A stretch of DNA of 44,792 nt from Chloroflexota bacterium (GTDB lineage Bacteria; Chloroflexota; Dehalococcoidia; SM23-28-2; JACOUE01): NCBI GenBank assembly GCA_016178045.1, contig JACOUE010000014.1, forward strand, positions 1 to 44,792, read 5' to 3'. The notes beneath the pieces were generated by a model. That model saw nothing but the letters and a program-made list of their open reading frames with translations, ran no database searches and was not told where the DNA came from. The position numbers and the translations under genes are program-made. How positions within the stretch are numbered: the first letter of the stretch is position 1; each line of letters begins with the position of its first letter. Positions 1-9,619 of this stretch are shown here, one piece after another.

Positions 1-282
1 GGCGCCGACGTCATCATGGCCCTCCGGCTCCAGCTGGAGCGGATGCAGTCCGGCCTGCTGCCCTCGATCCGGGAGTACGCCCGGCTGTACCAGGTGAACG
101 AGGAGCGCCTGGCCCGGGCCAACACCGGCGCCCTGGTCATGCACCCCGGCCCGATGAACGAAGGGGTGGAGATATCGCCGGCGGTGGCCCGCAGCCTGCA
201 ATCGGTGATCGAGGAGCAGGTAACGAACGGTGTAGCCGTGCGCATGGCCGTCCTCTACCTGCTGGCGAGGGCCAGGCCGTGA
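1..282 (+). CDS. pyrB: Aspartate carbamoyltransferase, C-terminal part
   Basis: The window opens inside this gene; about 93 C-terminal residues are present. The enzyme joins carbamoyl phosphate and L-aspartate to make N-carbamoyl-L-aspartate, the second step of de novo pyrimidine synthesis, in the cytoplasm. The visible part reads [14 protein letters not shown], then [16 protein letters not shown], then the family signature [14 protein letters not shown] and a final helix ending LLARARP. The stop TGA overlaps the GTG start of pyrC by four bases, so translation is probably coupled. The active-site STRTR loop lies outside the window. Confidence 0.93.
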   Translation, partial: GADVIMALRLQLERMQSGLLPSIREYARLYQVNEERLARANTGALVMHPGPMNEGVEISPAVARSLQSVIEEQVTNGVAVRMAVLYLLARARP

Positions 283-1643
283 CCGATTCCCTGGCCGTAC
301 GCGGCGGGCGCGTCATCGACCCGGCCAACGGCATCGACGCCGCCGGCGACGTCCTCATCGCCGACGGGCGCATCGCCGCCGTCGGCAACGACGCCGGCAA
401 AGGGGCATCGCGCGCCATCGACGCGACGGGGCTCATCGTCTGCCCGGGCTTCGTCGACATCCACGCCCACCTGCGCGAGCCCGGCTTCGAGCACAAGGAG
501 ACCATCGCCACGGGCACACAGGCCGCGGCCCGCGGCGGCTTCACCACCGTCTGCTGCATGCCCAACACCGAGCCGCCCATCGATAGCGCCGCCGTGGTCG
601 AGTACGTCGTGCGGACGGCGCGGACCGAAGGCGCCGTGCGCGTCCTGCCCATCGGCTGCGTGACGAAAGGACGGAAAGGCGAGGCGCTGGCCGAGCTGGC
701 GGAGCTGGCGCAGGCGGGCGTAGTCGCCTTCAGCGACGACGGCGACCCCGTGAGCGACCCCCACCTGCTGCGTCGGGCCCTGGAGTATGCGCGGCCCTTC
801 GGGCTGCCGCTCATCGGCCACTGCGAGGACAGGGCGCTGGCCACCGGCGGCGTCATGCACGAAGGCTGGGTGGCTGCCCGCCTGGGCCTGCGCGGCGTCC
901 CCGCCGCCGCCGAGGAGTCGGCGGTGGCCCGGGACATCGCCCTGGCGGCGCTGACCGGTGCCCGCCTGCACGTCGCCCACGTCAGCACCGCCGGTGCGGT
1001 GGAGCTCATCCGCCGCGCCAGGGCGAGCGGCCTACCGGTGACGGCGGAGGTGACGCCGCACCACCTGACCCTGACCCACGAGGCCGTCCTCGTCGGGTCC
1101 GGGGAATCCCCCGGTTGGCTTGCTTACGACACGAACGCGAAGGTGAACCCGCCCCTGCGCACCCGCGAGGACGCCGAGGCATGCCTCCAGGGCCTGCTCG
1201 ACGGCACCATCGACTGCGTCGCCACCGACCACGCCCCCCACGCCGTCGAGGACAAGCTGTGCGAGTTCGACCTGGCGGCGCCGGGGATCAGCGGCCTGGA
1301 GACCGCGCTGGCCCTCTGCCTGACGCTGGTGCATGACGGACGGCTGGGCCTGCCGATGGTCATCGAGAAGCTGACCGTCGGGCCGGTGCGAGCGCTGGGC
1401 CTCCACGGCGACCGGGTAGGGGCGGGTTTGAAACCCGCCCCTACCACCGGCTCGCTCGAGGGCCTCGGCACGCTCTCCGTCGGCGCGCCGGGTGACGTCG
1501 CCGTCATCGACCCCGGGGCGGAGTGGGTGATAGAGCCGGAGCGCTTCGCCAGCAAGGGGAAGAACACGCCTCTGGCCGGCCGCACCCTCCGGGGCCGCGT
1601 GGTCGCGACTGTGTACGAAGGACGGGTGGTGTACCAGGCATGA
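279..1643 (+). CDS. pyrC: Dihydroorotase, class I
   Basis: A 454-residue zinc amidohydrolase that cyclises carbamoyl aspartate to dihydroorotate. Metal ligands are seen in [10 protein letters not shown] (residues 60-69), in the later [13 protein letters not shown] and in [12 protein letters not shown]. The GTG start overlaps the pyrB stop. Near residues 379-390 the reading frame passes through a complete REP palindrome (1415-1445), adding [10 protein letters not shown] between GLHGDR and the C-terminal segment [13 protein letters not shown], where relatives usually run straight on. The insertion lies in a C-terminal surface region rather than the catalytic barrel, so the enzyme is probably active. 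The stop overlaps the carA start. Confidence 0.95.
   Translation: MTDSLAVRGGRVIDPANGIDAAGDVLIADGRIAAVGNDAGKGASRAIDATGLIVCPGFVDIHAHLREPGFEHKETIATGTQAAARGGFTTVCCMPNTEPPIDSAAVVEYVVRTARTEGAVRVLPIGCVTKGRKGEALAELAELAQAGVVAFSDDGDPVSDPHLLRRALEYARPFGLPLIGHCEDRALATGGVMHEGWVAARLGLRGVPAAAEESAVARDIALAALTGARLHVAHVSTAGAVELIRRARASGLPVTAEVTPHHLTLTHEAVLVGSGESPGWLAYDTNAKVNPPLRTREDAEACLQGLLDGTIDCVATDHAPHAVEDKLCEFDLAAPGISGLETALALCLTLVHDGRLGLPMVIEKLTVGPVRALGLHGDRVGAGLKPAPTTGSLEGLGTLSVGAPGDVAVIDPGAEWVIEPERFASKGKNTPLAGRTLRGRVVATVYEGRVVYQA
1415..1445. repeat. REP palindrome inside pyrC
   Basis: A perfect palindrome with half-site GTAGGGGCGGGTTT and a single central base, read in frame as [10 protein letters not shown]. 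It belongs to the same family as the copies around the RAYT gene at 25533-26084. Confidence 0.9.
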
Positions 1644-2788
1644 GCGACAAGGCCCTCCTCGTGCTAGAAGGCGGCACGGCTTTCGCCGGGCGGCCCTTCG
1701 GCGCGGCCGGGCGCGCCCACGGCGAGGTGGTCTTCTCCACCGCCATGACCGGCTACCAGGAGATGCTCACCGACCCCTCCTACGCCGGGCAGGTCCTGGT
1801 GCTCACCTACCCCCTGGCCGGTAACTACGGCATCAACCGCCGGGACGTCGAGTCACGTCGCATCCAGGTCAGCGCCCTCGTCGTGCGGGAGGCGTGCGAC
1901 GTCCCCTCCCACTGGGCGGCGGACATGACCCTGCACGAGTACCTGGCGTCCGAAGGGATACCGGGTCTGCACGGCGTCGACACCCGCGCTATCACCCGCA
2001 AGCTGCGGTCGTTCGGCGTGATGATGGGCACCATCACCGCCGACGAGTCGCCGGAGGAGGCGCTGGCCCGCCTGCGTTCGCTGCCCTCGTACGGGAGCAT
2101 CGACTTCGTACGGGCGGTGAGCACCGACAAGCCCTACGAGTGGCCGGACAAGTCGGGCGCCGGCAAGCTTGCCCTGAGCGGAGCCGAAGGGCCGGAGAAG
2201 AAGGCCGAGGAGGCGCGCTACCACGTGGCGGTCGTGGACGGCGGGGTGAAGTACAACATCCTGCGCCTGCTCCGCGAGCGCGGCTGCCGCGTCACCGCCC
2301 TGCCCTGCACCGTCTCGGCGGAGGACGTGCTGGCACTGGAGCCGGACGGCGTCGTCTTCTCCCCCGGCCCCGGCGACCCGGCGCTGCTCGACTACATGGT
2401 GGGGACGGTCGAGGGGCTCGTGGGCAAAGTGCCGGTGCTGGGCATCTGCCTGGGCCACCAGCTGCTGGGCCGCGCCTTCGGGGCGAAGACGTTCAAGCTG
2501 AAGTTCGGCCACCGGGGCGCCAACCACCCGGTGAAGGACCTCCTCAGCGGCCGCGTCCACATCACGGCCCAGAACCACGGCTACGCCGTCGACCCCGAGG
2601 GGCTGTGCGGCGGCGTCGAGGTCTCGCACGTCCACCTGAACGACGGCACCTGCGAGGGGCTGTACCACCCGTCGCTGCCGCTGCTCTCCATCCAGTACCA
2701 CTCCGAGGCGTCGCCGGGGCCGCTGGACAACGTCTACGTCTTCGACCGCTTCCTGGAGCTTGTCGAAGCGACGAAGGGGTCGGCATGA
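1640..2788 (+). CDS. carA: Carbamoyl-phosphate synthase, small (glutaminase) subunit
   Basis: A 382-residue subunit that hydrolyses glutamine and passes ammonia to CarB. The N-terminal CPSase domain begins ALLVLEGGTAFAGRPFGAAG; the class I glutamine amidotransferase domain has the nucleophile in VLGICLGHQLL (Cys about 270) and the His-Glu pair in YHSEASPGP. The ATG start overlaps the pyrC stop by four bases. Around residues 177-185 a short repeat (2169-2193) is read in frame as LALSGAEGP, in the linker between the two domains. Its partner carB is displaced about 2.1 kb downstream by a GNAT gene and an accessory cassette. Confidence 0.95.
   Translation: MSDKALLVLEGGTAFAGRPFGAAGRAHGEVVFSTAMTGYQEMLTDPSYAGQVLVLTYPLAGNYGINRRDVESRRIQVSALVVREACDVPSHWAADMTLHEYLASEGIPGLHGVDTRAITRKLRSFGVMMGTITADESPEEALARLRSLPSYGSIDFVRAVSTDKPYEWPDKSGAGKLALSGAEGPEKKAEEARYHVAVVDGGVKYNILRLLRERGCRVTALPCTVSAEDVLALEPDGVVFSPGPGDPALLDYMVGTVEGLVGKVPVLGICLGHQLLGRAFGAKTFKLKFGHRGANHPVKDLLSGRVHITAQNHGYAVDPEGLCGGVEVSHVHLNDGTCEGLYHPSLPLLSIQYHSEASPGPLDNVYVFDRFLELVEATKGSA
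2169..2193. repeat. TGAGC-AG-CGAAGG repeat inside carA
   Basis: This short element (TGCCCTGAGCGGAGCCGAAG core) recurs with small changes at 2849, 23754, 35561 and 42310. Here it is translated in frame in the CarA interdomain linker. Confidence 0.7.
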
Positions 2789-2793
2789 ATAAT

Positions 2794-2876
2794 GTAGGGG
2801 CGACTTTTAAGTCGCCCGAAGCTACGGTCCGCGGGCGACCTGAAGCCTGCCCTGAGCAGAGCCGAAGGGGTCGCCC
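2794..2876. repeat. Two REP-like palindromes, the second carrying a nested repeat
   Basis: First palindrome: GTAGGGGCGACTT, two central bases, AAGTCGCCC (2794-2816). Second: GGGCGACC (2833-2840) and GGTCGCCC (2869-2876), with a CCTGCCCTGAGC...GCCGAAG element inside and GAAG on both sides of it. The element lies between the carA stop and the following GNAT gene. Confidence 0.75.
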
Positions 2877-2894
2877 AGGACAAAGGGGCCGGCG

Positions 2895-3356
2895 ATGAGC
2901 GAGCGGCCCGTCTTCCGCAAGGCGACCCGCCGCGACGCCGCCGACATCGCCGCCATCGGCCAGGCGGTCATTTCCGAGCGGGGCGCCGCCGCCTCCGGCC
3001 TGCCCGAGGCGATGACGGCGGAGGCGGTGGAAGCGCGCCTGGCCGGCTACGGCGACGAGGGGGCGATGTTCATCTGCCGCGTGGGCGGCGAGCCCGCCGC
3101 CTTCGCCGCCCTGGAGCCGGACCCCCGGGAGGCGGGCTGCTTCGTGATGGGGGTATGGGTGCTGGCGGCCTACCGCCGTCGCGGCATCGGACGGGAGCTG
3201 GCCCTGATGGCGATGGAGCACGCGCGGGCGCAGGGCTGCGAGAAGCTGCGGGGGACGCTGCCGGCGGGCAACGAGGCGGCGCTATCATTTTTCAGCGAGA
3301 TGGGGGCGCTGGCCCAGGCCGCCGCCGGCGGCATGCAGTACGAGCTGCCGCTATGA
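2895..3356 (+). CDS. GNAT family N-acetyltransferase
   Basis: 153 residues with an acetyl-CoA binding motif A of the form VWVLAAYRRRGIGRELALMA (about 85-105), which marks the GNAT fold. It starts FRKATRRDAADIAAIGQAV. The substrate cannot be told from sequence. It lies in the pyrimidine operon downstream of carA and a repeat cluster, and its end (3356) is followed by GAGGAGG, a good ribosome-binding site now serving the accessory gene at 3373. The base composition matches the housekeeping genes. Confidence 0.85.
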   Translation: MSERPVFRKATRRDAADIAAIGQAVISERGAAASGLPEAMTAEAVEARLAGYGDEGAMFICRVGGEPAAFAALEPDPREAGCFVMGVWVLAAYRRRGIGRELALMAMEHARAQGCEKLRGTLPAGNEAALSFFSEMGALAQAAAGGMQYELPL

Positions 3357-3372
3357 GGAGGCATGCGACGCC

Positions 3373-4170
3373 ATGAACCGTGAAGAAGTTATCGTTGAGC
3401 TCAAGAGGGTTGCTGGCCTGTTGGGGAGAGATAGTTTCTCCCGGTCAGAGTTCAAACGCTATGGAAGGGTCAGCTCAGGACTGGTCGAGAAGAGGTTTGG
3501 AACTTGGAACAAGGCCCTTCAAGCAGCCGGCTTGGCCCCACTTGACAGGTTCAAGAGGATCGCAGATAGCGAACTCGAAGAGGAGTGGCGACGCGTCTAT
3601 CAGAAGCTCGGAAGGATACCCACTAGGAACGAATTCTTCGCTGAGTCCAAGTTCAGCCCATCCGTCTACGAAAAGCGGTTTGGGAACTGGGGAAATGTCG
3701 CTGGCCACTACCTTGGGCCGCAGCGACTGAAGGCACCGCTAGAAGCTCGGGAGCCAACAGAGCCCGCACGTCCTACTGCCGCTTCTCGTGGTGTGGCGCT
3801 CCCCGAACGGATGCCGAGCAAGCAGGGGCGAGTTTTCGGTGGTCCGCTGAATTTCCGAGAACTACGGCATGAGCCAGTGAATGAACAAGGCGTTGTCTTT
3901 CTCTTCGGAATGGTTGCCCGCGAACTGGGCTTCCTAGTGGATGCAGTAGGAACCGGCTTTCCGGACTGTAGGGCGAAGCGACGCACTAAAGGTGGCTACT
4001 ACGCTGAAGTGGATGTTGAATTTGAGTTCAAGAGCAGCAACTTCCGCGAACACGGACATGATCCAGCAGAATGCGACTTGGTGGTGTGCTGGGAGCACGA
4101 CTGGCCTGACTGCCCCGTCGAAGTGCTAGAACTGAAGTCAGCGATAAGGCAGTTGAACCCGAATGTGTAG
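3373..4170 (+). CDS. Protein with two homing-endonuclease-associated repeats and a nuclease-like C-terminus
   Basis: 265 residues. Two helical repeats are visible: about 6-52 (FSRSEFKRYG...EKRFGTWNKALQAAGL) and 66-115 (IPTRNEFF...YEKRFGNWGNVAGHYL). They match the HEAR/HNH_repeat pattern, a DNA-binding module often found with homing nucleases. The C-terminal 110 residues include PDCRAKR, VDVEFEFKSS and CDLVVCWEHDW, which suggests a PD-(D/E)XK-type fold; this is inference. Codons such as AAG, AGG and CTT and the lower GC differ from the flanking pyr genes, pointing to acquisition. Its stop is followed at once by a carB-like relic (4171-4195). Confidence 0.72.
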   Translation: MNREEVIVELKRVAGLLGRDSFSRSEFKRYGRVSSGLVEKRFGTWNKALQAAGLAPLDRFKRIADSELEEEWRRVYQKLGRIPTRNEFFAESKFSPSVYEKRFGNWGNVAGHYLGPQRLKAPLEAREPTEPARPTAASRGVALPERMPSKQGRVFGGPLNFRELRHEPVNEQGVVFLFGMVARELGFLVDAVGTGFPDCRAKRRTKGGYYAEVDVEFEFKSSNFREHGHDPAECDLVVCWEHDWPDCPVEVLELKSAIRQLNPNV

Positions 4171-4195
4171 CCCATCGTCATCGGCCAGGCGGCGG
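4171..4195 (+). pseudogene. Relic of the carB 5' coding region
   Basis: Twenty-five bases match carB 4968-4992 at 24 of 25 positions and encode the same residues PIVIGQAA (CarB codons 15-22). The relic exactly fills the gap between the convergent ends of the HEAR gene and the MNT gene, about 0.8 kb before the intact carB start. Confidence 0.65.
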
Positions 4196-4197
4196 CG

Positions 4198-4536
4198 CTA
4201 TTCGGGGGCCGCCTCGTATACGAGGCGGCCGGTGCGGATGATCTCGCGCAAGAAGGAGTGAGGGCCGGGGTTGTGGTACTCGCTGGACGGATAGCCGATG
4301 GGGGCTAGGCTGGCATGGCGGTCAACCGTAGCGCGGGAGATGATACGCTGTCGCTCCCACATCGGCAGTCCCTCGAAGTCGGGCGAGATGACGCCGATAT
4401 CGATATCGCTCCACTCGTCGGGAGAACCGTTCACGTACGAGCCGTACAAGATGACCGCCTCCACCCGCACGGACTTACTGAGGAGAGCGACAAAGTCCGA
4501 GATGATCTTCTCTAGGTCAGCAGCTGTCGTAACCAC
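4198..4536 (-). CDS. mntA: MNT-domain nucleotidyltransferase (antitoxin of a HEPN-MNT pair)
   Basis: 112 residues of the minimal nucleotidyltransferase family. The signature GSYVNGSPDEWSDIDIGVIS holds the GSxxxG motif and the DxD metal-binding pair. Characterised members of this pairing (MntA) add AMP to the HEPN toxin and silence it. The gene overlaps the end of the upstream HEPN gene by 25 bases, the usual arrangement. It runs opposite to carB and converges with the HEAR gene. The symbol is by family analogy only. Confidence 0.82.
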   Translation of the reverse strand: MVTTAADLEKIISDFVALLSKSVRVEAVILYGSYVNGSPDEWSDIDIGVISPDFEGLPMWERQRIISRATVDRHASLAPIGYPSSEYHNPGPHSFLREIIRTGRLVYEAAPE

Positions 4537-4886
4537 GCAAATAGCTCCTGGGTCATATTATAGTATTCTTCCGCGACCTCTCGGTTGTAACGCCAGCCAG
4601 CCTCAGGATAACGGCTCGGGAACACCTGGTCCGTCAGATCCACCAGGATGTCTCGCGATTTCGCCGGGATGTCCAGGCCAAGGCCATCGGCAAGCTTCAC
4701 CAAGTTGTGCACACGCGGGTGTGTCCCGACACCGTGCCGCTCGGTCCAGATCGCCTTCAACAGCTTCTCAATTGACTGCTGGCAATAGAACACCGTTTGC
4801 TGGTAGAAGTCCTTTTCCAGCATCAGACGAGCCGCCAGCAAATCTCGTTCGGCTATTTCGAGCCACTCCGCTGTCTCCGGCTTCAT
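4512..4886 (-). CDS. hepT: HEPN-domain protein (probable RNase toxin)
   Basis: 124 residues, all helical in appearance, with typical HEPN features: an N-terminal helix [16 protein letters not shown], then [20 protein letters not shown], then [23 protein letters not shown], where an R-x5-H arrangement could be the RNase motif. HEPN toxins cut tRNA or mRNA and are neutralised by the partner MNT enzyme encoded just downstream. The start lies 39 bases from the divergent carB start. Base composition is lower in GC than carB. Confidence 0.82.
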   Translation of the reverse strand: MKPETAEWLEIAERDLLAARLMLEKDFYQQTVFYCQQSIEKLLKAIWTERHGVGTHPRVHNLVKLADGLGLDIPAKSRDILVDLTDQVFPSRYPEAGWRYNREVAEEYYNMTQELFAWLRQLLT

Positions 4887-4925
4887 ACGCGCATCCTAGC
4901 CCACCCCCGTTCGGCGGGTCAAACG

Positions 4926-7900
4926 ATGGCGGATAAGCCCTCCAAGGTCCTCATCATCGGCAGCGGGCCCATCGTCATCGGGCAGGCGGCGGAGTTCGAT
5001 TACTCCGGCTCGCAGGCCTGCCGCGCCCTGCGCGAAGAGGGCGTCCACACCGTCCTCGTCAACTCCAACCCCGCCACCATCATGACCGACGAGGGCATCG
5101 CCGACACCGTCTACGTCGAGCCCCTCACCGTCGAGGTCATCGCCCGCATCGTCGAGCGCGAGCGGCCGGACGGGCTGCTGCCCACTCTCGGCGGGCAGAC
5201 CGGCCTCAACCTAGCCGTCGGCCTGGCCGACGCCGGAGTCCTCCAGCAGTACGGCCTCCGCTCCCTGGGCACGCCTATCGAGACGATCCGCAAGGCGGAG
5301 GACCGGGAACTGTTCAAGCAGCTGCTGGACGACATCGGTGAGCCGCGCCCGGAGAGCGAGACCGTCACCGGCATCGAGGACGCCCGCCGCGTCGCCCGCG
5401 AGCTGGGGCTGCCCCTGGTGGTGCGCCCCGCCTACACGCTCGGCGGGACCGGCGGCGGCGTGGCCCACACCTTCGACGAGCTGGAGCACATCGTGCGAGG
5501 CGGGCTGACGGCATCGCCCATCGGCCAGGTGTTGCTGGAGCGCTGCCTGCTGGGCTGGAAGGAGATCGAGTACGAGGTGATGCGGGACGCCGCCGACAAC
5601 TGCATCACCGTCTGCAACATGGAGAACATCGATCCCATGGGCGTGCACACCGGCGACAGCATCGTGGTGGCCCCCAGCCAGACCCTGAGCGATAAAGAGT
5701 ATCAGATGCTCCGTTCCGCCAGCCTCAAGATCATCCGCGCCCTGGGCATCGAGGGCGGCTGCAACATCCAGTTCGCCCTGGCGCCCCGCAAGGAGATCGC
5801 AGAGTGGTCGCTTTCCCCCGACGGCCGCCCGCCCTACTACGTCATCGAGGTCAACCCCCGCGTTTCCCGCAGCTCGGCGCTGGCCTCCAAGGCCACCGGC
5901 TACCCCATCGCCCGCGTCGCCGCCAAGATCGCCGTGGGCAAGCGCCTGGACGAGATCCCCAACCGCGTCACCGGCAAGACCACCGCCGCCTTCGAGCCGG
6001 CCCTGGACTACGTGGTGGTGAAGATACCGCGCTGGCCCTTCGACAAGTTCCCCCTGGGCGAACGCCGCACCGGCACCCAGATGAAGGCCACGGGCGAGGT
6101 CATGGCCACCGACCGCACCTTCGAGGCCGCCCTCCAGAAGGCCGTGCGCTCCCTGGAGGTGGGCGGCCGCTCCCTGCTCTGGGAGGACGCTGCCTGGCGG
6201 GACGTCGACCCCCGCGAGTACGTCTCGGAGCCGACGGACCAGCGGCTGTGGGCGGTCATGGCCGCGCTGCGGCGGGGCGCCACGCCCTCGGAGCTGGCGA
6301 AGCTGTCCGCCATCGACCCCTGGTTCCTGGAGAAGATGGCCGGCCTGGTGCAGATGGAGCAGCGCCTCCTCTCCGAGCCGCTGACGCCGGAGTTGCTGCG
6401 ACAGGCCAAGCGCCTGGGCTTTCCCGACGAGGCCATCGCCACCCTGGGCGACCGTCTCCCCGAGCAGGTGCGCCAGCTCCGGCTAGAGGCGGGCGTCCGC
6501 CCCGCCTACAAGATGGTCGACACCTGCGCGGCGGAGTTCGAGGCGGAGACCCCCTACTTCTACAGCACCTACGAGGAGGAGAACGAAGCGACGCCCCTGG
6601 CCGGGCAAAAGGCCCTGGTCATCGGCAGCGGGCCCATCCGCATCGGCCAGGGGATCGAGTTCGACTACTGCTCGGTGCACGCGGCCTGGGCCCTCCAGGA
6701 GGCGGGCGTCAAGGCGATCATGGCCAACTCCAACCCCGAGACCGTCTCCACCGACTTCGACACCAGCGACCGCCTCTACTTCGAGCCGCTCGACGAGGAG
6801 GCGGCCCGCGACCTGCTCGAGAACGAAGGCGCATACGAGAACGGCGTGGAGCCGCCAAGCATCGTCCAGTTCGGGGGCCAGACGGCCATCAACCTGGCCG
6901 GGCCCCTGGCCCGGGCCAACCTCCCCATCCTGGGCTCCAGCGCCGAGGCGATCGACGTCGCGGAGGACCGGGCCCGGTTCGAGGAGCTGCTCGAGCGCCT
7001 GGGCCTGCCCCAGCCGCCGGGCGCCGCCGTGCACACCGTGGAGGAGGCCCTCCAGACGGCGGGGCTCATCGGCTACCCGGTTCTGGTCCGCCCCAGCTAC
7101 GTGCTGGGCGGGCGGGCCATGGAGATCGTGCAGAACCCGCGTGACCTCGTGCGCTACGTCAGCGAGGCCGTCGCCACCTCGGGGGGCGCGACGGGGAAGC
7201 CTATCCTTATCGATAAGTACCTGGAGGGCATCGAGGCCGAGGCGGACGCCATCTGCGACCCCGAGGACGTCCTCATCCCCGGCCTCATGCAGCACATCGA
7301 GCGCGCCGGCGTCCACTCCGGCGACTCCATGGCCGTCTACCCCGCCATCGGCCTCACGCAGTCGGAAGTCAACACCATCGTCGACTACACGCAGCGGCTG
7401 GGCCTTGCCCTGAACGTACGCGGCCTGATGAACGTGCAGTTCGTCATCATGCGCCCAGACGGGCGGTCGTCCGACCGGGACGGCGGCCCCTCCACCGTCT
7501 ACGTGCTGGAGGTGAACCCGCGGGCCAGCCGCACCGTCCCCTTCATATCGAAAGTGACCGGCGTCCCCATGGTGCGGCTCGCCATCAACGTCATGCTGGG
7601 CAAGAGCCTGCGCGAGCTGGGGTACGAGGGCGGCCTCCGGCCCCGGCAGAGCCTCATCGCCGTCAAAGCGCCCGTTTTCTCGATGTCGAAGCTGACAGGC
7701 GTCGACACCTACCTGGGGCCGGAGATGAAGTCGACCGGCGAGGTAATGGGCGTCGACTACACGTTCGAGTCGGCCCTGGCCAAGGCCCTCCAGGCCGCCG
7801 ACCTGGCCCTGCCCAGCCGAGGCTCCGTCCTCCTCTCCCTCGCCGACCGTACGAAGGCGGAAGCCTTGCCCGTCATCCGCCACCTGGGGAAGGCGGGCTA

Positions 7901-8219
7901 CCGCCTGTTCGCCACGGAGGGCACGGCGGCCATGATCCAGGCCGTCGGCTTCGGGGTGGAGGAGGTGCCCAAGCGGCTGGACCAGGGGCACCCCAACGTG
8001 GTGGACGTGATCCGCGAGGGGCTGGTGGACGTGGTGATCAACACCCCCGAGGGCGGGCAGGCCGCCACCCTCCGCGACGGCTTCCACATCCGCCGCGCCG
8101 CCGCCGAGAAGCGCATACCCTGCTTTACCTCCATCGACACCGCCCGCGCCGCCGTGGAGGCGATGGCCGGCGGCGAGCGCCACTTCACCGTCCAGCCTCT
8201 GCGCGACTATCTAATTTAG
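4926..8219 (+). CDS. carB: Carbamoyl-phosphate synthase, large subunit
   Basis: 1,097 residues, full length. It makes carbamoyl phosphate from bicarbonate, ammonia and two ATP for pyrimidines and arginine. Two homologous ATP-grasp halves are visible: [20 protein letters not shown] near residue 8 and [20 protein letters not shown] near residue 564, with [18 protein letters not shown] and [18 protein letters not shown] as paired metal sites. The C-terminal MGS-like allosteric domain has [10 protein letters not shown]. The start ATGGCGGATAAG is chosen because an upstream extension would cover the HEPN gene. Cassette insertion has separated it from carA. Confidence 0.97.
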   Translation: MADKPSKVLIIGSGPIVIGQAAEFDYSGSQACRALREEGVHTVLVNSNPATIMTDEGIADTVYVEPLTVEVIARIVERERPDGLLPTLGGQTGLNLAVGLADAGVLQQYGLRSLGTPIETIRKAEDRELFKQLLDDIGEPRPESETVTGIEDARRVARELGLPLVVRPAYTLGGTGGGVAHTFDELEHIVRGGLTASPIGQVLLERCLLGWKEIEYEVMRDAADNCITVCNMENIDPMGVHTGDSIVVAPSQTLSDKEYQMLRSASLKIIRALGIEGGCNIQFALAPRKEIAEWSLSPDGRPPYYVIEVNPRVSRSSALASKATGYPIARVAAKIAVGKRLDEIPNRVTGKTTAAFEPALDYVVVKIPRWPFDKFPLGERRTGTQMKATGEVMATDRTFEAALQKAVRSLEVGGRSLLWEDAAWRDVDPREYVSEPTDQRLWAVMAALRRGATPSELAKLSAIDPWFLEKMAGLVQMEQRLLSEPLTPELLRQAKRLGFPDEAIATLGDRLPEQVRQLRLEAGVRPAYKMVDTCAAEFEAETPYFYSTYEEENEATPLAGQKALVIGSGPIRIGQGIEFDYCSVHAAWALQEAGVKAIMANSNPETVSTDFDTSDRLYFEPLDEEAARDLLENEGAYENGVEPPSIVQFGGQTAINLAGPLARANLPILGSSAEAIDVAEDRARFEELLERLGLPQPPGAAVHTVEEALQTAGLIGYPVLVRPSYVLGGRAMEIVQNPRDLVRYVSEAVATSGGATGKPILIDKYLEGIEAEADAICDPEDVLIPGLMQHIERAGVHSGDSMAVYPAIGLTQSEVNTIVDYTQRLGLALNVRGLMNVQFVIMRPDGRSSDRDGGPSTVYVLEVNPRASRTVPFISKVTGVPMVRLAINVMLGKSLRELGYEGGLRPRQSLIAVKAPVFSMSKLTGVDTYLGPEMKSTGEVMGVDYTFESALAKALQAADLALPSRGSVLLSLADRTKAEALPVIRHLGKAGYRLFATEGTAAMIQAVGFGVEEVPKRLDQGHPNVVDVIREGLVDVVINTPEGGQAATLRDGFHIRRAAAEKRIPCFTSIDTARAAVEAMAGGERHFTVQPLRDYLI

Positions 8220-8711
8220 ATGGGTGAGACTTCTCGTACACGGATCGTCATGGAGGTGGACCTCGCCGGACCACTCCCCGACATCGCGGTCGGACCCTTC
8301 GATGCTCGCAACCCTGGCGAGCACGAGGTGCCGGCGCTGGCCGAATTGATGTTCGTCTCCTATGCGGGCAGCATCGACGACGAGGGCTGGAGCGTGGAAG
8401 AGACCCAGCACGAAGTGGCTGCCTTTGCCGACGGCAAGTATGGCCCGCCCCTTTGGGAGTGCAGCTTCGTAGCCATGGTGAGCGGACGGCCCGCGAGCGC
8501 CGTGCTCCTCTGCGAAGAGAATGGTGTTCCCCTACTCGCCTACGTATACACACATCCGGAATTCCGGGGTCGTGGACTTGTCACCGGCCTAGTTCAGCGT
8601 GCCCTCACGGCCCTGAGGCACCGCGGCTACGCTAAGGCCCGACTACGAGTAACCATCGGCAACGCCGCCGCCGAGCACGTCTACCGGAAGTTGGGCTTCG
8701 TCGCGGCATGA
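8220..8711 (+). CDS. GNAT family N-acetyltransferase
   Basis: 163 residues; the ATG follows the carB stop with no gap and the end overlaps pyrK by four bases, so it is part of the operon transcript. The acetyl-CoA loop is seen in VYTHPEFRGRGLVTGLVQRAL, and the C-terminal VTIGNAAAEHVYRKLGFVAA is the usual GNAT beta-bulge and final helix. The substrate is unknown. It is not closely alike in sequence to the GNAT at 2895. GC looks slightly lower than in carB. Confidence 0.85.
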   Translation: MGETSRTRIVMEVDLAGPLPDIAVGPFDARNPGEHEVPALAELMFVSYAGSIDDEGWSVEETQHEVAAFADGKYGPPLWECSFVAMVSGRPASAVLLCEENGVPLLAYVYTHPEFRGRGLVTGLVQRALTALRHRGYAKARLRVTIGNAAAEHVYRKLGFVAA

Positions 8712-9499
8712 AGCTGGAGTCCGCCCTCGTCCTCTCCCAGGAGCAGGTCTACCAGGACACTTTCCTCATGTGGCTCTCCTGCCCCCCGGTGGCCAAGGGC
8801 GGCTCCCCCGGCCGCTTTGTCATGGTCCACTGCGGCGACGGGCTCGACCCCCTCCTGCCCCGGCCGATGAGCTTCCACCGCTTCCGCAGCGAGCGAAGCG
8901 AGAGGCAGTTCGCCATCCTGTACGACGTCCGCGGCCGCGGCACTCAATGGCTGTCGCGCCGCCGCGCCAGCGACGAACTCGCCCTATTCGGGCCGCTGGG
9001 GCGCGGCTTCGCTGTTGACCCCCAGGCCCAGAACCTGCTGCTCGTGGCCGGAGGCCTGGGAGTCGCCGCCCTGGTCACCCTTGCCGACGACGCGGTCGCC
9101 GCCGGCAAGGCCGTCACCCTCCTCCAGGGCGCCCGCACCGCCGCCAAGCTGTTCCCGGCTCACCTCCTGCCGGAGGAGGTCGAAGTCGTCTCCACCACCG
9201 ACGACGGCTCGACGGGCCACAAAGGTTATGTCACCGAGCTTCTCCCCCAGTACCTCTCGTGGGCGGATGCCGTCTTCGCCTGCGGCCCCAACCCGATGTT
9301 CGAGGCGATCGCCGCAGCCGTCCGTGGCTCAGGCTCGGGCCTGACCCGACGGTCGGGAAAGTCGGTGCAGCTGCTGATGGAGGAGCACATGGGCTGCGGG
9401 ACGGGCGTCTGCTACGGCTGCGCCGTTTTCACCCCGAAAGGGGTGCGGCTGGTCTGCAAAGACGGTCCGCGGTTCAACTTTCGAGAAATCTTTCGCTAA
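8708..9499 (+). CDS. pyrK: Dihydroorotate dehydrogenase electron-transfer subunit
   Basis: 263 residues. PyrK carries FAD and a [2Fe-2S] cluster and passes electrons from PyrD (type 1B) to NAD+. A flavin-binding region has RPMSFHR; a nucleotide-binding region has LLLVAGGLGVAALVTLA; the cluster ligands are in MGCGTGVCYGCAVF and a last Cys in VRLVCKDGP. It closes the pyrimidine operon; its partner pyrD lies 4.2 kb away at 13714. Residues about 60-67 (RSERSERQ) come from a GAGCGAAGCGAG repeat read in frame at 8886-8907. Confidence 0.93.
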   Translation: MKLESALVLSQEQVYQDTFLMWLSCPPVAKGGSPGRFVMVHCGDGLDPLLPRPMSFHRFRSERSERQFAILYDVRGRGTQWLSRRRASDELALFGPLGRGFAVDPQAQNLLLVAGGLGVAALVTLADDAVAAGKAVTLLQGARTAAKLFPAHLLPEEVEVVSTTDDGSTGHKGYVTELLPQYLSWADAVFACGPNPMFEAIAAAVRGSGSGLTRRSGKSVQLLMEEHMGCGTGVCYGCAVFTPKGVRLVCKDGPRFNFREIFR

Positions 9500-9619
9500 G
9501 TATATCTGGGCCGATTGTAACGTTCTGTCAACTTAGCGGTTATTCATTATGGCAGCGGTTATCGCTACCGAGTGTTAACAAAGCAGCGATGCCGGTGCCA
9601 GCGTGGTCGTAACTGATCC

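Noticed and set aside
137-1009. Long minus-strand open frames opposite pyrC
   Set aside because: They are shadows of a high-GC gene in other frames, with low-complexity Arg/Ala/Pro content and no motif.
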